Shown: positions 43,191-54,480 of the stretch, piece by piece
Position numbering within the stretch: position 1 is the first letter of the stretch
Layout of the letters: each line of letters starts with the position of its first letter
Assembly (NCBI GenBank): GCA_037043455.1
Contig: JAWPHD010010199.1
Span: 1 to 64,000 of the forward strand
DNA: 64,000 nucleotides
From: Cyrtodaria siliqua
Lineage: Eukaryota > Mollusca > Bivalvia > Adapedonta > Hiatellidae
Reading direction: 5' to 3'
Made by a program: the position numbers and the translations under genes
Notes under the pieces: model-generated
What the model was told of the DNA's origin: nothing
What the model saw: only the letters and a program-made list of their open reading frames with translations
Database searches by the model: none

Positions 43191-44459
43191 TATTAGAAAA
43201 GACAAACGTTCTAAAAGTGCTGAGAAGTAGACAATATTATTTAACTATGATGAGTGTTATGGTATCGCTAACTTTGACATGTTTCATTAAAGTTTGTCAA
43301 AATGAAAGATGTATACATTTATTTTATAGCCCTATTTTCACATCGTTTATACATGGCTTCATGATTGTCTACTTTTAAATGTGTTTATGCTATCCACTTT
43401 TCCACTTTGTGTAATAATACCGTATAATATGTTTTTTTAAAGATATCTAGTAATGGGTTTTGTGTTTGCATCCTTTGGTGATATCTAAAAAGTTTGGCCT
43501 GCATTATTATTTATCTCTGACAAAGTGATATAAAATGTATTATTTCCAATTAAAATATCCTTTTCAATCCAATTTGTCAAAGTTATAATTATTACATTAG
43601 CTCTAACATACGCTGCAAGGTACGATCAAAACTGTTTTGCAACTTAACAATTCCAAAACAAGTGATGGATGTTTTCAAGAGTGTAATATTGCAAAAGCTG
43701 CACATGGTATTATTTGGAATATTCATTTTTGTTAATATATATACTATTTTTCTATATGAAAATGATACTGCTGCATAATACATACTTGAGTTGAAGTTGG
43801 CACAAATCATTAACATGTAACATTTTAACATTGGTGTCAATGGGGAAAATAATTGGTGGTTTCATACCTACTACAAGTATTTTCTTCCTATCTTACGCAG
43901 ATCAAGATGACATCTGACTTGGATATCATATTTTTGAATAATTAACTTGGTAATTTAAATTTCGTGAAAACACACAAAATTAAAGTGCTATTCCATTCTT
44001 ATATCCAGAAGACTGTGTTTATCTTTGAGGCACCGCTATATACCCCTGAGATGCAGACACAATTACTCTGAGTGCAGTACATGTTTTAAAAACTAAATTA
44101 TAGTTGAGTGTTGTTATTAAAGTAGATGTAATCAATTGCGTAGTTACATTGTTATTGACAACTTCCTGTCATATAAGTATAACAGCCGCATGTGCCGTAT
44201 TGTACAATGTATATGCTTATGAGTACGTGTTAATTTATTTGTTAACAAACGTACTTGGTTAATGGAAGTCACTGCAGCTCTGTTTCGACATACATAATTT
44301 CTTTGACCTTTGACGGAAAAGAACTGATATTGATCATGTTTAGATCATGTTACCATTAACTATCACAGGGATGAGTGTTTGAGAAAATATGATTTTTTTT
44401 TTCAGAAACAGCTAACCAAAAAATAAGAAAGAAAAAGATGAGAACATTATTATAGATAA
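43191..44459. other. No gene seen
   Basis: AT-rich sequence without recognised repeat copies or exons. Confidence 0.4.
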
Positions 44460-44586
44460 TTGCATTCGTATGGAGAAATATTCCTTGGAACGTATACATT
44501 TGGCGGAGGTGACGAGCTTGCATTGTGAGTCATCTTACTCCAACACAATGAGTTTCTAAGTAATATTTCTCCATACAACTGCAATA
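44460..44586. repeat. 125-bp foldback element
   Basis: ATTGCATTCGTATGGAGAAA and ATATT at the left pair with AATATTTCTCCATAC and ACTGCAAT at the right. It sits directly against the next tandem element. Confidence 0.7.
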
Positions 44587-44593
44587 ACATTTT

Positions 44594-45320
44594 TATGCCC
44601 CCAAAGGGTGGCACATAGTAATCGCACTGTCTGTCCGTTCGCGTGTACACTCGTGTCCGCTTCATAACTCTGACAATAATGAATGGATTTTCAAATAACT
44701 TTGCACAATTGCTCACCACAACAAGACGACGTGTCGCGCACGAAAGCCAGGTCCGTGGCTCCAAAGTCAAGGTCACAATTAGAGGTCAAAGGTCAAAATC
44801 CGTTCGTCTATACAATCGTCTCCGCTTCATAACTCGGACAATAATCAACGGATTTTCAAATAACTTTGCACAATTGCTCACCACAACAAGACGACGTGTC
44901 GGGTACAAAATCCAGGTCCGCGGCTCCAAGGTCAAGGTCACACTTAGAGATCAAAGTTCAAAATCCGTTTGTCTATACAATCGTCCCCGCTTCATAACTC
45001 GGACAAGAATCAATGGATTTTCAAATAACTTCGCACAATTGCTCATCACAACAAGACGTCGTGTCGCTAAAAAAAATAAAAATAAAAAATAATTTATAAA
45101 TTTTAATTTTATTTTTTTTTAATTTTATTTTTTGTATTTTTAATTTTTTTTTTTTTTTTATTTTTTTTATTTTTTTTATTTGATTTTTATTGTTTGTTTG
45201 AATTTTTTTTTTGATTTTATTTTTTTTATATATCTGTTGGTTTCATATTGCTCCAAGGTCAAGGTCACACTTACAGGTCACTTCGGGGGTCATTTGTCAC
45301 TTACTGTGACATTTCTTGTC
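44594..45320 (-). mobile_element. Pearl/HINE-like element with about 171-bp tandem core
   Basis: In reverse orientation: terminal hairpin GCCCCCAAAGGGTGGC, CCGT-type microsatellite remnant (CTGTCTGTCCGTTCG), then nearly three copies of a unit with CGCTTCATAACTCGGACAAT, GGATTTTCAAATAACTT, CACAACAAGACGACGTGTCG and CCAAGGTCAAGGTCACA. An AT-rich run (45066-45245) interrupts the last copy. The 149-codon frame is a repeat artefact. Confidence 0.7.
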
Positions 45321-45689
45321 TTCTTATTGAATACTATCATATTGTTGTCTGCTAACAGTTTATAGTCCTATTGTCTACATACATGTTTAAAGAATTCGTG
45401 TTATTTCCGCATTTTTCTTGTTTCTTGTTCATTGTTGTTCTTCGCGGTTTGGTGCGGTTGGATACTCTACAAAAAATGGAAGCGTCCATGATAACTCACG
45501 TATTTTTAAATGGATTAATGCTGAAAACCGTATTCTTCGGCATTGTTTTGAGATACGATATTAAATATAGCACATATTTGTTACGGGTAAAATGTAAAAT
45601 GTAACAAGAAAGAAAGCAAAACCAGCTACTATTTTTAAAATACAATCAACAAATTTGTTCAAGTAGCACTGAAAATATTCACTTACAGA
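45321..45689. other. No gene seen
   Basis: AT-rich sequence between two tandem elements. An open frame at 45371-45604 has no recognisable similarity. Confidence 0.4.
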
Positions 45690-47036
45690 AAATCTTGACC
45701 TTTGACCCCAAAAGCAATAGAGCTCCTGATTTCAACATAGGTGATTTACCTATGAAATTTCATGTGTGTAGGTGTTTTGGTTTTGAAGCTATCATGTGGG
45801 ATTCATATTTCCATATAAGGTGATGGTGAACATGACCTTTGATCTACTGTCCCCAAACACATTAGGGTTTCTCCACTCACCATGGGCAACGTATGTATTA
45901 AGTTTTAAAAGTGTAGGATTTTCAATTTTGAAGTTATCATGAGGAATGCATTTTTCTATATAAGGTGACAGTAAGACATTTTCCTGTATAAGTGACCTTG
46001 ACCTTTGACCTACTGACCCCAAAAGCAATATTGTTCCTCCCTTCACCTAGGGTAATGTACCTATGATGTTTTATGAGTGTAGGTGTTACGGTTTTGACAT
46101 TATTGTTTGGCAGGCATATTTTCATATAAGGTCACCGTGACCTTGACCGTAAGCCTACTGGATCCAAATGTAATAGGGCTCCTCCTCTCACATAGGGCAA
46201 TGTACCTATGAAGTTTTATGAGTGTAGGTGTTACAGTTTTGAAATATTATGCAGAATTAATATTTCCATACACGGTGATTGTGACCTTGACCTTTGACCT
46301 ACTGACCCCAAAAGCAATAGGGTTCCTCCTCTCACCTAAGTTCAATGAGCGTACGTGTAAAGATTTCAAGTTATCGTCAGGAATACATCTTTCTATAGAA
46401 GGTCACGGTGATCTTGACTTTTGACTTACTGACCTCAAAAACAACAGGGGTCATTATCTCACTTAGGGCAATGTAACTATGAAGTTTCATGAGTGTAGGT
46501 GTTATGGTTTCGAAGTTGTCATCCAGAATGCGTTTTTCTATATAAGGTCACGGTGACCTTGACTTTTGACCTACTGACCCCAAAAATAATATGGATCCTC
46601 CGCTCACCTAGGACAATGTACCTATGAAGTTTCATGAGTGTAGGTGTTATGGTTTCGAAGTTATCATCAATGCATTTTTCTATATAAGTTCACGATGACC
46701 TTGACCTTTGACCTACTGACCCCAAAACAATAGGGATCCTCCTCTCACCTAGGGCAATGTACCTATGAATTTCCATGAATATTGGTATTATGGTTTCAAA
46801 GTTATTGTCCGGAATGCGTTTTTTCTATATACAGTCTTGCTGACCTTGACCTTTGACCTACTGATCCCAAAAGCAATAGGTATCCTCCTCTCACTTAGAA
46901 CAATGTACCTATGAAGTTTCAGGAGTATAGGTATAATGGTTTCGGAGTTGTCGTCCGGAATACGCAATTGTTTATGGACAGACAGACAGACGGACGGACG
47001 GACGGACAGACAGACAACCCCATACCATAATATGTC
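45690..47036 (+). mobile_element. Pearl/HINE-like element with about 140-bp tandem core
   Basis: Nine or so copies of a unit with GTGACCTTGACCTTTGACCT, ACTGACCCCAAAAGCAATAG, CCTCCTCTCACCTAGGGCAA, TGTACCTATGAAGTTTCATG and AGTGTAGGTGTTATGGTTT, followed by (ACGG)n/(ACAG)n at 46978-47014 and a short tail (AACCCCATACCATAATATG). Two copies contain a perfect AGGTCANNNTGACCT palindrome (46129-46143, 46545-46559). Confidence 0.8.
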
Positions 47037-47090
47037 CCTTTATTCAAACCAAGGATTTGTACAATAAGAAGGATTAGAAAATAGGTCAAA
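47037..47090 (+). repeat. Inverted partner of 51640-51690
   Basis: AAGGATTTGTACAATAAGAA and GGATTAGAAAATA are present here on + and at 51640-51690 on -. They face each other across 4.6 kb. They could be ends of one element or two separate repeat copies. Confidence 0.6.
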
Positions 47091-47529
47091 TTATATAGGG
47101 CGAAAAAGGAAGTCTCGCAAATTCTCGGACAGAAATCCCGAGATCGTGTCAGGTGACAGTCATCGTCTTCAACCGCCATTTTGGAAAATATTGAATACAA
47201 CGCTGGGTAGATTAATGTCGATAAACAGCAAGATAACGCTTTATATAAGCAATTATCGAGTAAGTATTAGTTTAATATGATGTATTTTAATGAGGAAGTG
47301 TTTATTTTCCAAATGTTTTTCGTTGGTAGTGTAATTTTATGTTGATATTCTCCCGATTCTCGGCAGTGTGATGTTGGCGGGTGGGGTAATCGTATTTTTA
47401 GGAATATTGATATAAAATATGTTTTCCATTGAAGGAAATACATTTTTGATTATAAATGTATTCGTTATACGACTTTGTTATTAAAATTTAATAAATAACA
47501 TACTGATATCGATACCATTCCGTATTTTT

Positions 47530-48600
47530 TTCTGATTTAAATTTCACTTTGAGTTTAAAACCAAAAAAAAATAATAGGATGTTACCGCCTTTTTAGTAGG
47601 AAGGCACAAAATCATGTTCTATTTTTAAAAATACACATATTTGTGTTCTTATATAATTTTAATATTGCATGGTAACCTTTATTTTGTACAAAGTATTTTT
47701 TTTATTTTTTTATCAGCTTTCAAATGGGCAGTATATTTCTTGTTGTTATAATTCACTTTGAAAATTTAGAAACATTAGTGTGTTACTGTCTATTTAATAG
47801 AAAGGCATAAAATCATGTTATTTTCTAAAAAAATACACATATTTGTGTTCTTATATAGTTTTTATACTGCATGGTTAACTTGATTTCATACCAAGCATTA
47901 TATAAAAAAAGAATTATAGATTTCAAATGGGCATATATTTCTTGTTATAATTCACTTTGAACTTTTTAAAGCAAAATTTAGAAACACTAGTGTGTTACTG
48001 CCTTTTTAATAGAAAGGCACACAATCATGTTATTTTCTAAAAAAATACACATATTTGTGTTCTTATATAATTTTTATACTGCGTGGTTAACTTTATTTTA
48101 TACCAAGCATTATAAAAAAAAAGTATTTCAGCTTTCAAATGGGCATATATTTCTCGTTATAATTCACTTTGAACTTATAAAAAACTAAATTTAGAAACAC
48201 TAGTGTGTTAGTGCCTTTTTAATAGAAAAGCATAAAATCATGTTAATCTTCTGAAAAATACACATATTTGTGTTCTTATATAATTTTTATACTGCATGGT
48301 AACCTTTATTTCATCATACAAAGCATTATATTTTTTTCTTCAGCTTTCAAATTGGCAGATTATTTCTTCTAAGAAATAATTTAAAAAATCAAAAAAATAC
48401 CATGTGTTATCGCCTTTTTAATATAAAGGAACACAATTATGTTCTTTTTAAATATATATATATATATATAATTATATAATATATTTGTGTTCTTACATAG
48501 TTTTCATACTGCATGGTTGTCTTTTTATCAAGCAAAACATTATTTGTATATTCTTTTCACATTTCAATGGGACACAATATTTCTTTAAGAAAATAATTCT
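47530..48600 (+). repeat. AT-rich satellite, about 205-bp unit, five copies
   Basis: Repeated blocks: TGTTACTGCCTTTTTAATAG, AAAGGCACAAAATCATGTTA, ACACATATTTGTGTTCTTAT, ATACTGCATGGTAAC and TTTCAAATGGGCATATATTT. Block starts lie near 47581, 47784, 47993, 48205 and 48406. Confidence 0.85.
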
Positions 48601-48838
48601 AAAATTACTACTACAATAAGTGGTACATGTTGAAAACTCACGACGGTGATACTAAATACAACGTAACACAGATTGCAAGCCATGGGTATATATACTTAAC
48701 ACAAATAAAATAGAAACAAATCGTGACCACATGGCTGCAAACCTTTAATATTAATTATAACATTAATATTCAGTTTTAAACCAATACTCTGCATTTAATC
48801 CCTTATAAAAGTAACACTTTATCTTAGTTTATTTTCAG

Positions 48839-49080
48839 CCGCTTCAAAAGGGGAAGGATACAGAGGAATTCAGGACCCACTCCATACTCTACTTTATACA
48901 TTCCTATGCACGGGACTGCAAATTTGAACCATATATTGAAATGTTTGGATTTTTTTTTGCACTGTATGTGTCATTTCTTGTTTATGTTAATTTAATTAAA
49001 ACTCTTTTATTACCGTATGTTTTGAACTCTTTATTACCGTATGTTTTGTTTACATAACTCAAATAAAAAGCTATGAATTT
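48839..49080 (+). other. Possible terminal exon, unidentified
   Basis: A strong acceptor (CTTAGTTTATTTTCAG ends about 48838) is followed by an open frame of about 73 codons with a hydrophobic second half and a stop near 49056. A poly(A) signal AATAAA is at 49062-49067. No family is recognised and no upstream exon was found, so it may be chance. Confidence 0.25.
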
Positions 49081-49149
49081 CTGAATTTTGTCTTCTTGTT
49101 ATTGTTTAGCTTGTGGAGCATCTATTTGAATAATTGCTTCAGGTATGGC

Positions 49150-49900
49150 ACTCTACATGTAGTATGGGACAATACCGGATTTTAATGATCTAGTGTTGTT
49201 ACCAGCGAAATATAAGACACCAGCTCAAATGAGCTGCATATATATAGCATGGATCTCAATACCCGGTTTTATGACATGGTGTTGTTATTAGCAAAAGATA
49301 AGGCGGCAACTTGCTTAACTATCTGCATATTCGGCATGTGTTTTATTGCACTACCAAATCAATATAGCATGGGTCTCAATACCCAGTTTTATGACATTGT
49401 GTTTTGAGAAAAGATAAAGAACTCGCTCAAATAGGGTGCATATTCGGTATATATTTTATGACACTCACAGCAATAAGACACTAGTGCCATAGGGCGAGCA
49501 TAAATATATACTTAACATCATAGCAATAAAACACGAGTAAGTACCGCATTTTATGACATGCGATAAGACTCTCAGTGGAGCTCACAATTCAAACGTCCGG
49601 GGAATGGGATGAGGATTGGGAGCTTTTGATAAAGTACGCACGCACAAACAAATTTAAAAAAAATGTATGTATGATTCGTGGCATGCATAGCATGGACAGT
49701 TTAGGAGTCGGCTTATTACTCATATCTACACCATTGTCACACAGTTCATCAGAGACCTCATTTTCACTTGCAGTAAACTTGCCTAATAAAGCTTCAAGAT
49801 CTAGATCATCAAAATTAATAAAAATCTTCTTTTCCGTAAGACATGTTCATGTACGTAAAGATAATCAGAATGACATTACCAAATGGTAAATATGTACAAG
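49150..49900 (+). repeat. Degenerate about 120-bp repeats; then a short unassigned open frame
   Basis: Three to four units with AGCATGG-TCTCAATACC, GGTTTTATGACAT-GTGTT and AAAAGATAA-G lie between 49160 and 49560. A 104-codon frame at 49575-49889 follows, without recognisable domain; I would not call it a gene. Confidence 0.5.
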
Positions 49901-49932
49901 AGATGCATGTTCACAGTTTTTTTTTTTAATAA

Positions 49933-50849
49933 CGCATTGATTAAAATAACAGTTTAAGCAGCAAACTATAATTATGCATTCAAGTCTCGGGACATATCAA
50001 AAGAATCGGCCGACGCCGCGCTTTAAACTCGAAGAAAATAAAGCATAATTTCGCTAATTACCATACATTTGCACAAAAAAGAAGCATTTTTTTTATTCAA
50101 TTGGTCTAATTGCAATACGGTTAAAATCGTTACAAAAGAAGAAAACAAATATCAACCGACACCGCGTCACACAATGTTAGTTTTCCTAGCGAAAACAATA
50201 CAATTAATATTAATGATTTACGCCTGGTAATCCAAACACTTTAAGAATTATAAAACAAAATGTCCGATAATTATTGGTATTTAAAGTATTGTATTATTAC
50301 AGCAAGGAATAAGTAATAGATAGAGTATGGTTTCATTGAGTTGGTTCATTTAAACATTGAGATGGGCGTAGCCCATCGAGGTGTTTAAATTAACCAACGA
50401 GATGAAACCATACTTGGTTTGTTTTGTAGCATGTCCATTTCAGCTCTATTTCAGTTATTCTAACTGTTATTCTCACAGTTATTCTGACAGGTCTTATTTT
50501 CAATTAAACGATTTGCACCTGTGTCTGAACAAAGAGAATTGTCTGTGACCATGCTACAATTACATATTTAGAGCATAGGATCGTCATCATTTTCGCGGTA
50601 ATCAGAGTATCACCGTGTGTTTATACATTTTATTAACACCATTTTCGAACTAGTCTCCGTGTTCGTGACACAACCCTGAGCCATAATTCCCGATTGCTTT
50701 ATGCAATTAGGGATTTTTCTATTGACTATGTAATTAACAAGCCGCCAGTTAAAAAGAAGCTATATATTTCTCACGTAATATATGAGATAAACACAGCAGT
50801 AGCACCGAACTGGTTTTGTGTCGAAACGTACAGGTAAGATCGCCACGTT
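49933..50849 (+). repeat. Tandem duplication of about 690 bp, copy 1 (carries an insertion)
   Basis: It matches 50853-51544 across its length (shared: CGGCCGACGCCGCGCTTTAA, TCAACCGACACCGCGT, TTAGTTTTCCTAGCGAAAA, CATTTTCGAACTAGTCTCCG, GCCGCCAGTTAAAAAGAAGC). It is longer only because 50313-50559 was inserted. Confidence 0.85.
50313..50559. mobile_element. Foldback element with subterminal inverted repeats, copy 2
   Basis: Same layout as 16343-16617: a hairpin around GATGGGCGTAGCCCATC, then a segment bounded by TTGTAGCATG and CATGCTACAA. The empty site in the neighbouring duplicate (AAGGAATAATTACTTATTT) shows insertion between AATAA and TTAC with no target duplication, or at most AA. Confidence 0.8.
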
Positions 50850-50852
50850 AAA

Positions 50853-51544
50853 GCATTGATTAAAATAACAGTTTAAGTAGCAAACTATAATTATGCATTC
50901 TTCATGGTCTTTTAACAAGTCGCGGGACATATCAAAAGGATCGGCCGACGCCGCGCTTTAAACTCGAAGAAAATAAAGGATAATTTCGCTAATTAATGAC
51001 CATACATTTGCACAAACAAGATGCTTTTTTTAATTCAATTGGTCTAATTGCAATACAGTTAAAATCGTTACAAAAGAAGAAAACAAAATCAACCGACACC
51101 GCGTTACACAATGTTAGTTTTCCTAGCGAAAATAATACAATTAATATTATTGATTTACGCCTTGTAACCCAAACACTTTAAGAATTATAAAACAAAATGT
51201 CCGATAATTATTGGTATTTAAAATATTTTATTATTACAGCAAGGAATAATTACTTATTTAGAGCATAGGATTCGTCATCATTTTCGCGGTAATCGGAGTA
51301 TCAACGTGTATTTATACATTTTATAAACACCATTTTCGAACTAGTCTCCGTGTTCGTGACACAACCCTGAGCCATAATTCCCGAGTGCTTTATGCAATTA
51401 GGGTTTCTATTGACTGTAATCAAGGATTTAACAAGCCGCCAGTTAAAAAGAAGCTGTATATTTCTCACGTAACATATGAGATAAACACAGTAGTAGCACC
51501 GAACTGGTTTTGTGTCGAAACGTACAGGTAAGCTCGCCGCGTTA
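50853..51544 (+). repeat. Tandem duplication of about 690 bp, copy 2 (empty site)
   Basis: It follows copy 1 directly. In both copies the 3' part reads as an open frame ending Asn-Trp-Phe-Cys-Val-Glu-Thr-Tyr just before CAG|GTAAG, with net in-frame indels between copies, so an exon is conceivable. The - strand also has a GC-rich open frame (51642-51530, MMKSRRLSRKKYEIS). Confidence 0.8.
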
Positions 51545-51639
51545 TCGTTATCGATCGGACCCGTCTTATCGGAAAGACCCGCCTTATCGATAGACGCTGA
51601 AATCTCGTACTTTTTACGCGAGAGTCTACGAGATTTCAT

Positions 51640-51690
51640 CATATTTTCTAATCCTTCTTATTGTACAAATCCTTGTTCAAACGGGCGTAT
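51640..51690 (-). repeat. Inverted partner of 47037-47090
   Basis: On the - strand: AAGGATTTGTACAATAAGAA, GGATTAGAAAATA. See the entry at 47037. Confidence 0.6.
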
Positions 51691-52521
51691 AAAAATTCAT
51701 TAACATTTTTTAAAATTCCCTGACAATTCGGACCTTGAAAAAAATTCATTTTCCCCCAGACTTTTCCCTGATGCGTGGGAACCCTGAATTATTCATAAGC
51801 ACATCATGTCAATTTTGCTCATTGTTTAACTGACCCTAGATCCAACTGAAACAAACTTTAATACAAATAATAACTAGAACCTGAAAGAGATGAATAGCCC
51901 CGCATTAATTTTAAGTCAAACAAAGGGCCATAATTCTGTAATAAATTAGGAAATCAACAATGGGTGATGTAGAGGACACAAGATCATCAGTTGTTGTTTA
52001 TATGAAGTTTGGGAACATTCAAGTGTTTGAGGAATTTCAAGTAATGAAAATGTGTTATGGGACACGACGCGAAGGTACAACGGGACGGGACGTTACGGAC
52101 AACATGGTTCCTATATAAAGCCCCCACTCCACTTTGTGAAAGCATGGATACAATTCTAAAAAAATCTCAAATTATTTCATAAACAAGATTTAACTTTTAA
52201 GGATGATTGAAGACTGACAACTCACCAACTTGTCACTAAAATGAAGTTGTCTGCTGTTTGACAATGTATCTCTGGTATAAAGTAAATGACAAAGAAAAGC
52301 CATTTATATTTCCAAGGTTATTTTATTCACTCCAGATCTACAAGTATCTAGGATACATAAATTGTACAGAACAAACACAGAGTAATATATTCAATCCAGA
52401 TCTGCTTGTACAGGCCTTTGACCAGGGTCCATATTCATAAAGCTTCTTAGCACCATCTTCGTCAAATTTTATCAATTTTTTAAACAACCCTTTCTATTGA
52501 ATTAAGACGTTTTCTTAACCT
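51691..52521. other. No gene seen
   Basis: AT-rich, with a GGGACGGGACGTTACGGAC patch at about 52082. Nothing else recognised. Confidence 0.4.
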
Positions 52522-52720
52522 TTAACCCGTACATATATATAATGGACTGTTCTTTCTTTGAATTAAGACCATTCCATTCATTTGACAAAGGGGTGTTTCG
52601 GGGGAAATGACTGATCTGCAGCCAGACTTTGTAAACCCTGATCAGCCTGCGAGTTACTCTCAGGCTGATCTGGGTTTACAATAGACGCAAAGGCTATTAT
52701 AGTCGTGCTTAGCGGGTTAA
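52522..52720. mobile_element. MITE with TTAACCCG ends and internal hairpin
   Basis: TTAACCCG at 52522 is inverted at 52713-52720 (CGGGTTAA). Inside, GTAAACCCTGATCAGCCTG (52631-52649) pairs exactly, bar one base, with CAGGCTGATCTGGGTTTAC (52661-52679). A shorter relative is at 54119-54235. Confidence 0.8.
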
Positions 52721-52849
52721 TAAGGTTATTGATAATTCTAACACAACCTGCGCAGTCTTTCATATACACAAAGAACAGAGACAGCTGTATGTTATTCTAC
52801 ATTATAAAATACAGCTGTTCCATTAATTCTCCGCGTATATTTCATCCGT

Positions 52850-52940
52850 TGGAAGCGCCACGTTGCATGACGTCAGCGCCACGTTGCATGACGTCAGCGC
52901 CACGTTACATGACGTCAGCGCCACGTTACATGACGTCACC
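52850..52940 (+). promoter_or_regulatory. Four phased TGACGTCA (CRE-type) sites
   Basis: A 21-bp unit (GCGCCACGTTGCATGACGTCA, with one variable base) repeats so that TGACGTCA falls at 52868, 52889, 52910 and 52931, exactly 21 bp apart (about two helical turns). TGACGTCA is the perfect palindromic site for CREB/ATF proteins. No neighbouring gene start was identified. Confidence 0.7.
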
Positions 52941-53331
52941 TGGTAAATATACCTCACGAAGACAACCTCAACAGTAATTTTAATAAAATGTTAATTACAA
53001 CAAACTTGCCATGCTCCCAAAACTTGCACACCCACGATATAAACCCATCCTATGCATCAGTACATATAACATTAGTAAGCATCTTGAACAAGCTGAAAAC
53101 ATTTGACGTCATACAGCGCAAGCTATATGAAGTAAGCAATGACTTAATTGTTTGTCACGTGACTACTAGTGTATCTAAACATATTGTACCGCTCAGAACT
53201 TTGTATACGGGGGTGCCCAATGGAACAGCCTATAAACATAGCAGCCTGATCACCTTGACCTCTGATATAATATATAGTGCCCCCACAATAGCGTAAACAT
53301 TACATTGTATTTGAATAAAATACAGTTAGGA

Positions 53332-53398
53332 GTTCGGATGCGTAGTAGTTAAATCACGAGTGCGTTAGCACGAGTGATTTAATTACTCGCATCCGAAC
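53332..53398. repeat. Near-perfect 67-bp palindrome
   Basis: GTTCGGATGCG, AGTAGTTAAATCAC pairs with GTGATTTAATTACT, CGCATCCGAAC around GAGTGCGTTAGCACGAG. Confidence 0.9.
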
Positions 53399-53863
53399 GA
53401 CTATTATTATTATTTCTTAAACCCTACAACGAAATATTTATCTTAAAACAGATGGAGTGGTGTCCCTGAGAGGTCAATAAGGATATATGAAAATATGTAA
53501 AAATCTTAAATTCTGTCTTCAGTAATACTTTCCACTTAAGTTGCTTTATGAATATGGGCCCAGGGGTACTGCTCAGTTTAAACAGTAGTGGCTTATCAGC
53601 AACACCAGTAAGCAGACCTGTAGCTACACTGAGGCGCACCGAAGCAGTTCGACATTTTGTAAGATACATATTTCACATAAAAATATAAACCTTAATATCG
53701 ATATATAATTAATCACCGACATAAATGTCAAGATTAAAATACTGTTATGGGAAATGCGCTAAAATGCAGGAAATCGCTTGTATAAATCAAAACAAAGTCG
53801 GGGACATGCCCACGGACCCTTTTACCGTAGAAAGGGATTTGGCTCAGTTAAAATTAAGGGCTG

Positions 53864-54000
53864 GTTATGGAACTGGTAATCTAGTTTACCACTAGTCGTA
53901 GGAGTTTGTATCTTATATAAGATAAGGTAAAGGTTGGCTATGGAACTGGTAATCTCGTTTACCACTAGTCGTAGGAGTGTGTATCTGATATAAGATAAGG
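53864..54000 (+). repeat. Two-copy 68-bp tandem duplication
   Basis: GGTTATGGAACTGGTAATCT and TTTACCACTAGTCGTAGGAG are repeated with the same spacing. Flanking sequence from 53399 is unremarkable. Confidence 0.8.
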
Positions 54001-54118
54001 TTTACAATAACTATAAACAGTGCTATGAACACAAAATATATTAATATGAACACATGAAAAATCTGCAATGATTTAAAAAAATGCAAATTCAATGACTATG
54101 AACAGCTACTGAACAAAG

Positions 54119-54235
54119 TTTAACCCTTAACCCGTTACATATATATAATAGAGTTCTTTCTTTGAATAAAGACCATTCCATTTATGTGACAAAGGGGTGT
54201 TTTGGGGAATATGACTTAGCAGGTTAAGGGTTAAA
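54119..54235. mobile_element. Shortened MITE related to 52522-52720
   Basis: TTTAACCCTTAACCCGTTAC at the left is inverted at the right (AGGTTAAGGGTTAAA). The interior shares ACATATATATAAT, TTCTTTCTTTGAAT and GACAAAGGGGTGTTT with the longer copy but lacks its hairpin half. Confidence 0.75.
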
Positions 54236-54480
54236 GTACTTGAATTATGTCTGACATACACTGATAACAACAATTAAATGTGGCAGATAAGACCATGTCA
54301 TGTGTATAAAATGATAAGATAAGCAACGAATTTCATGAAAACATGTTTAACATTAAAGTAAAATGAGCAACACATGTAGCTAAATGTTTGCTGGACAACA
54401 TGAAAGCAAGGCAATTCATTTTCACTATTTTACAAAATCGATATATTAACTATTATTTAGCTCGTTTCCTACTTGTATAA

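Noticed and set aside
44643..45092. 149-codon open frame
   Set aside because: It is made of nearly three copies of a 171-bp unit (171 is a multiple of three), so the frame stays open for that reason alone.
45371..45604. 77-codon hydrophobic open frame as a membrane protein
   Set aside because: It lies in AT-rich sequence between tandem elements, with no similarity recognised and no splice or promoter context. Hydrophobicity is expected from T-rich codons.
47000..47200. MAVEDDD... frame on the - strand as a first coding exon
   Set aside because: It has a good start context, but the frame runs into the microsatellite of the tandem element. No donor in phase and no following exon was found.
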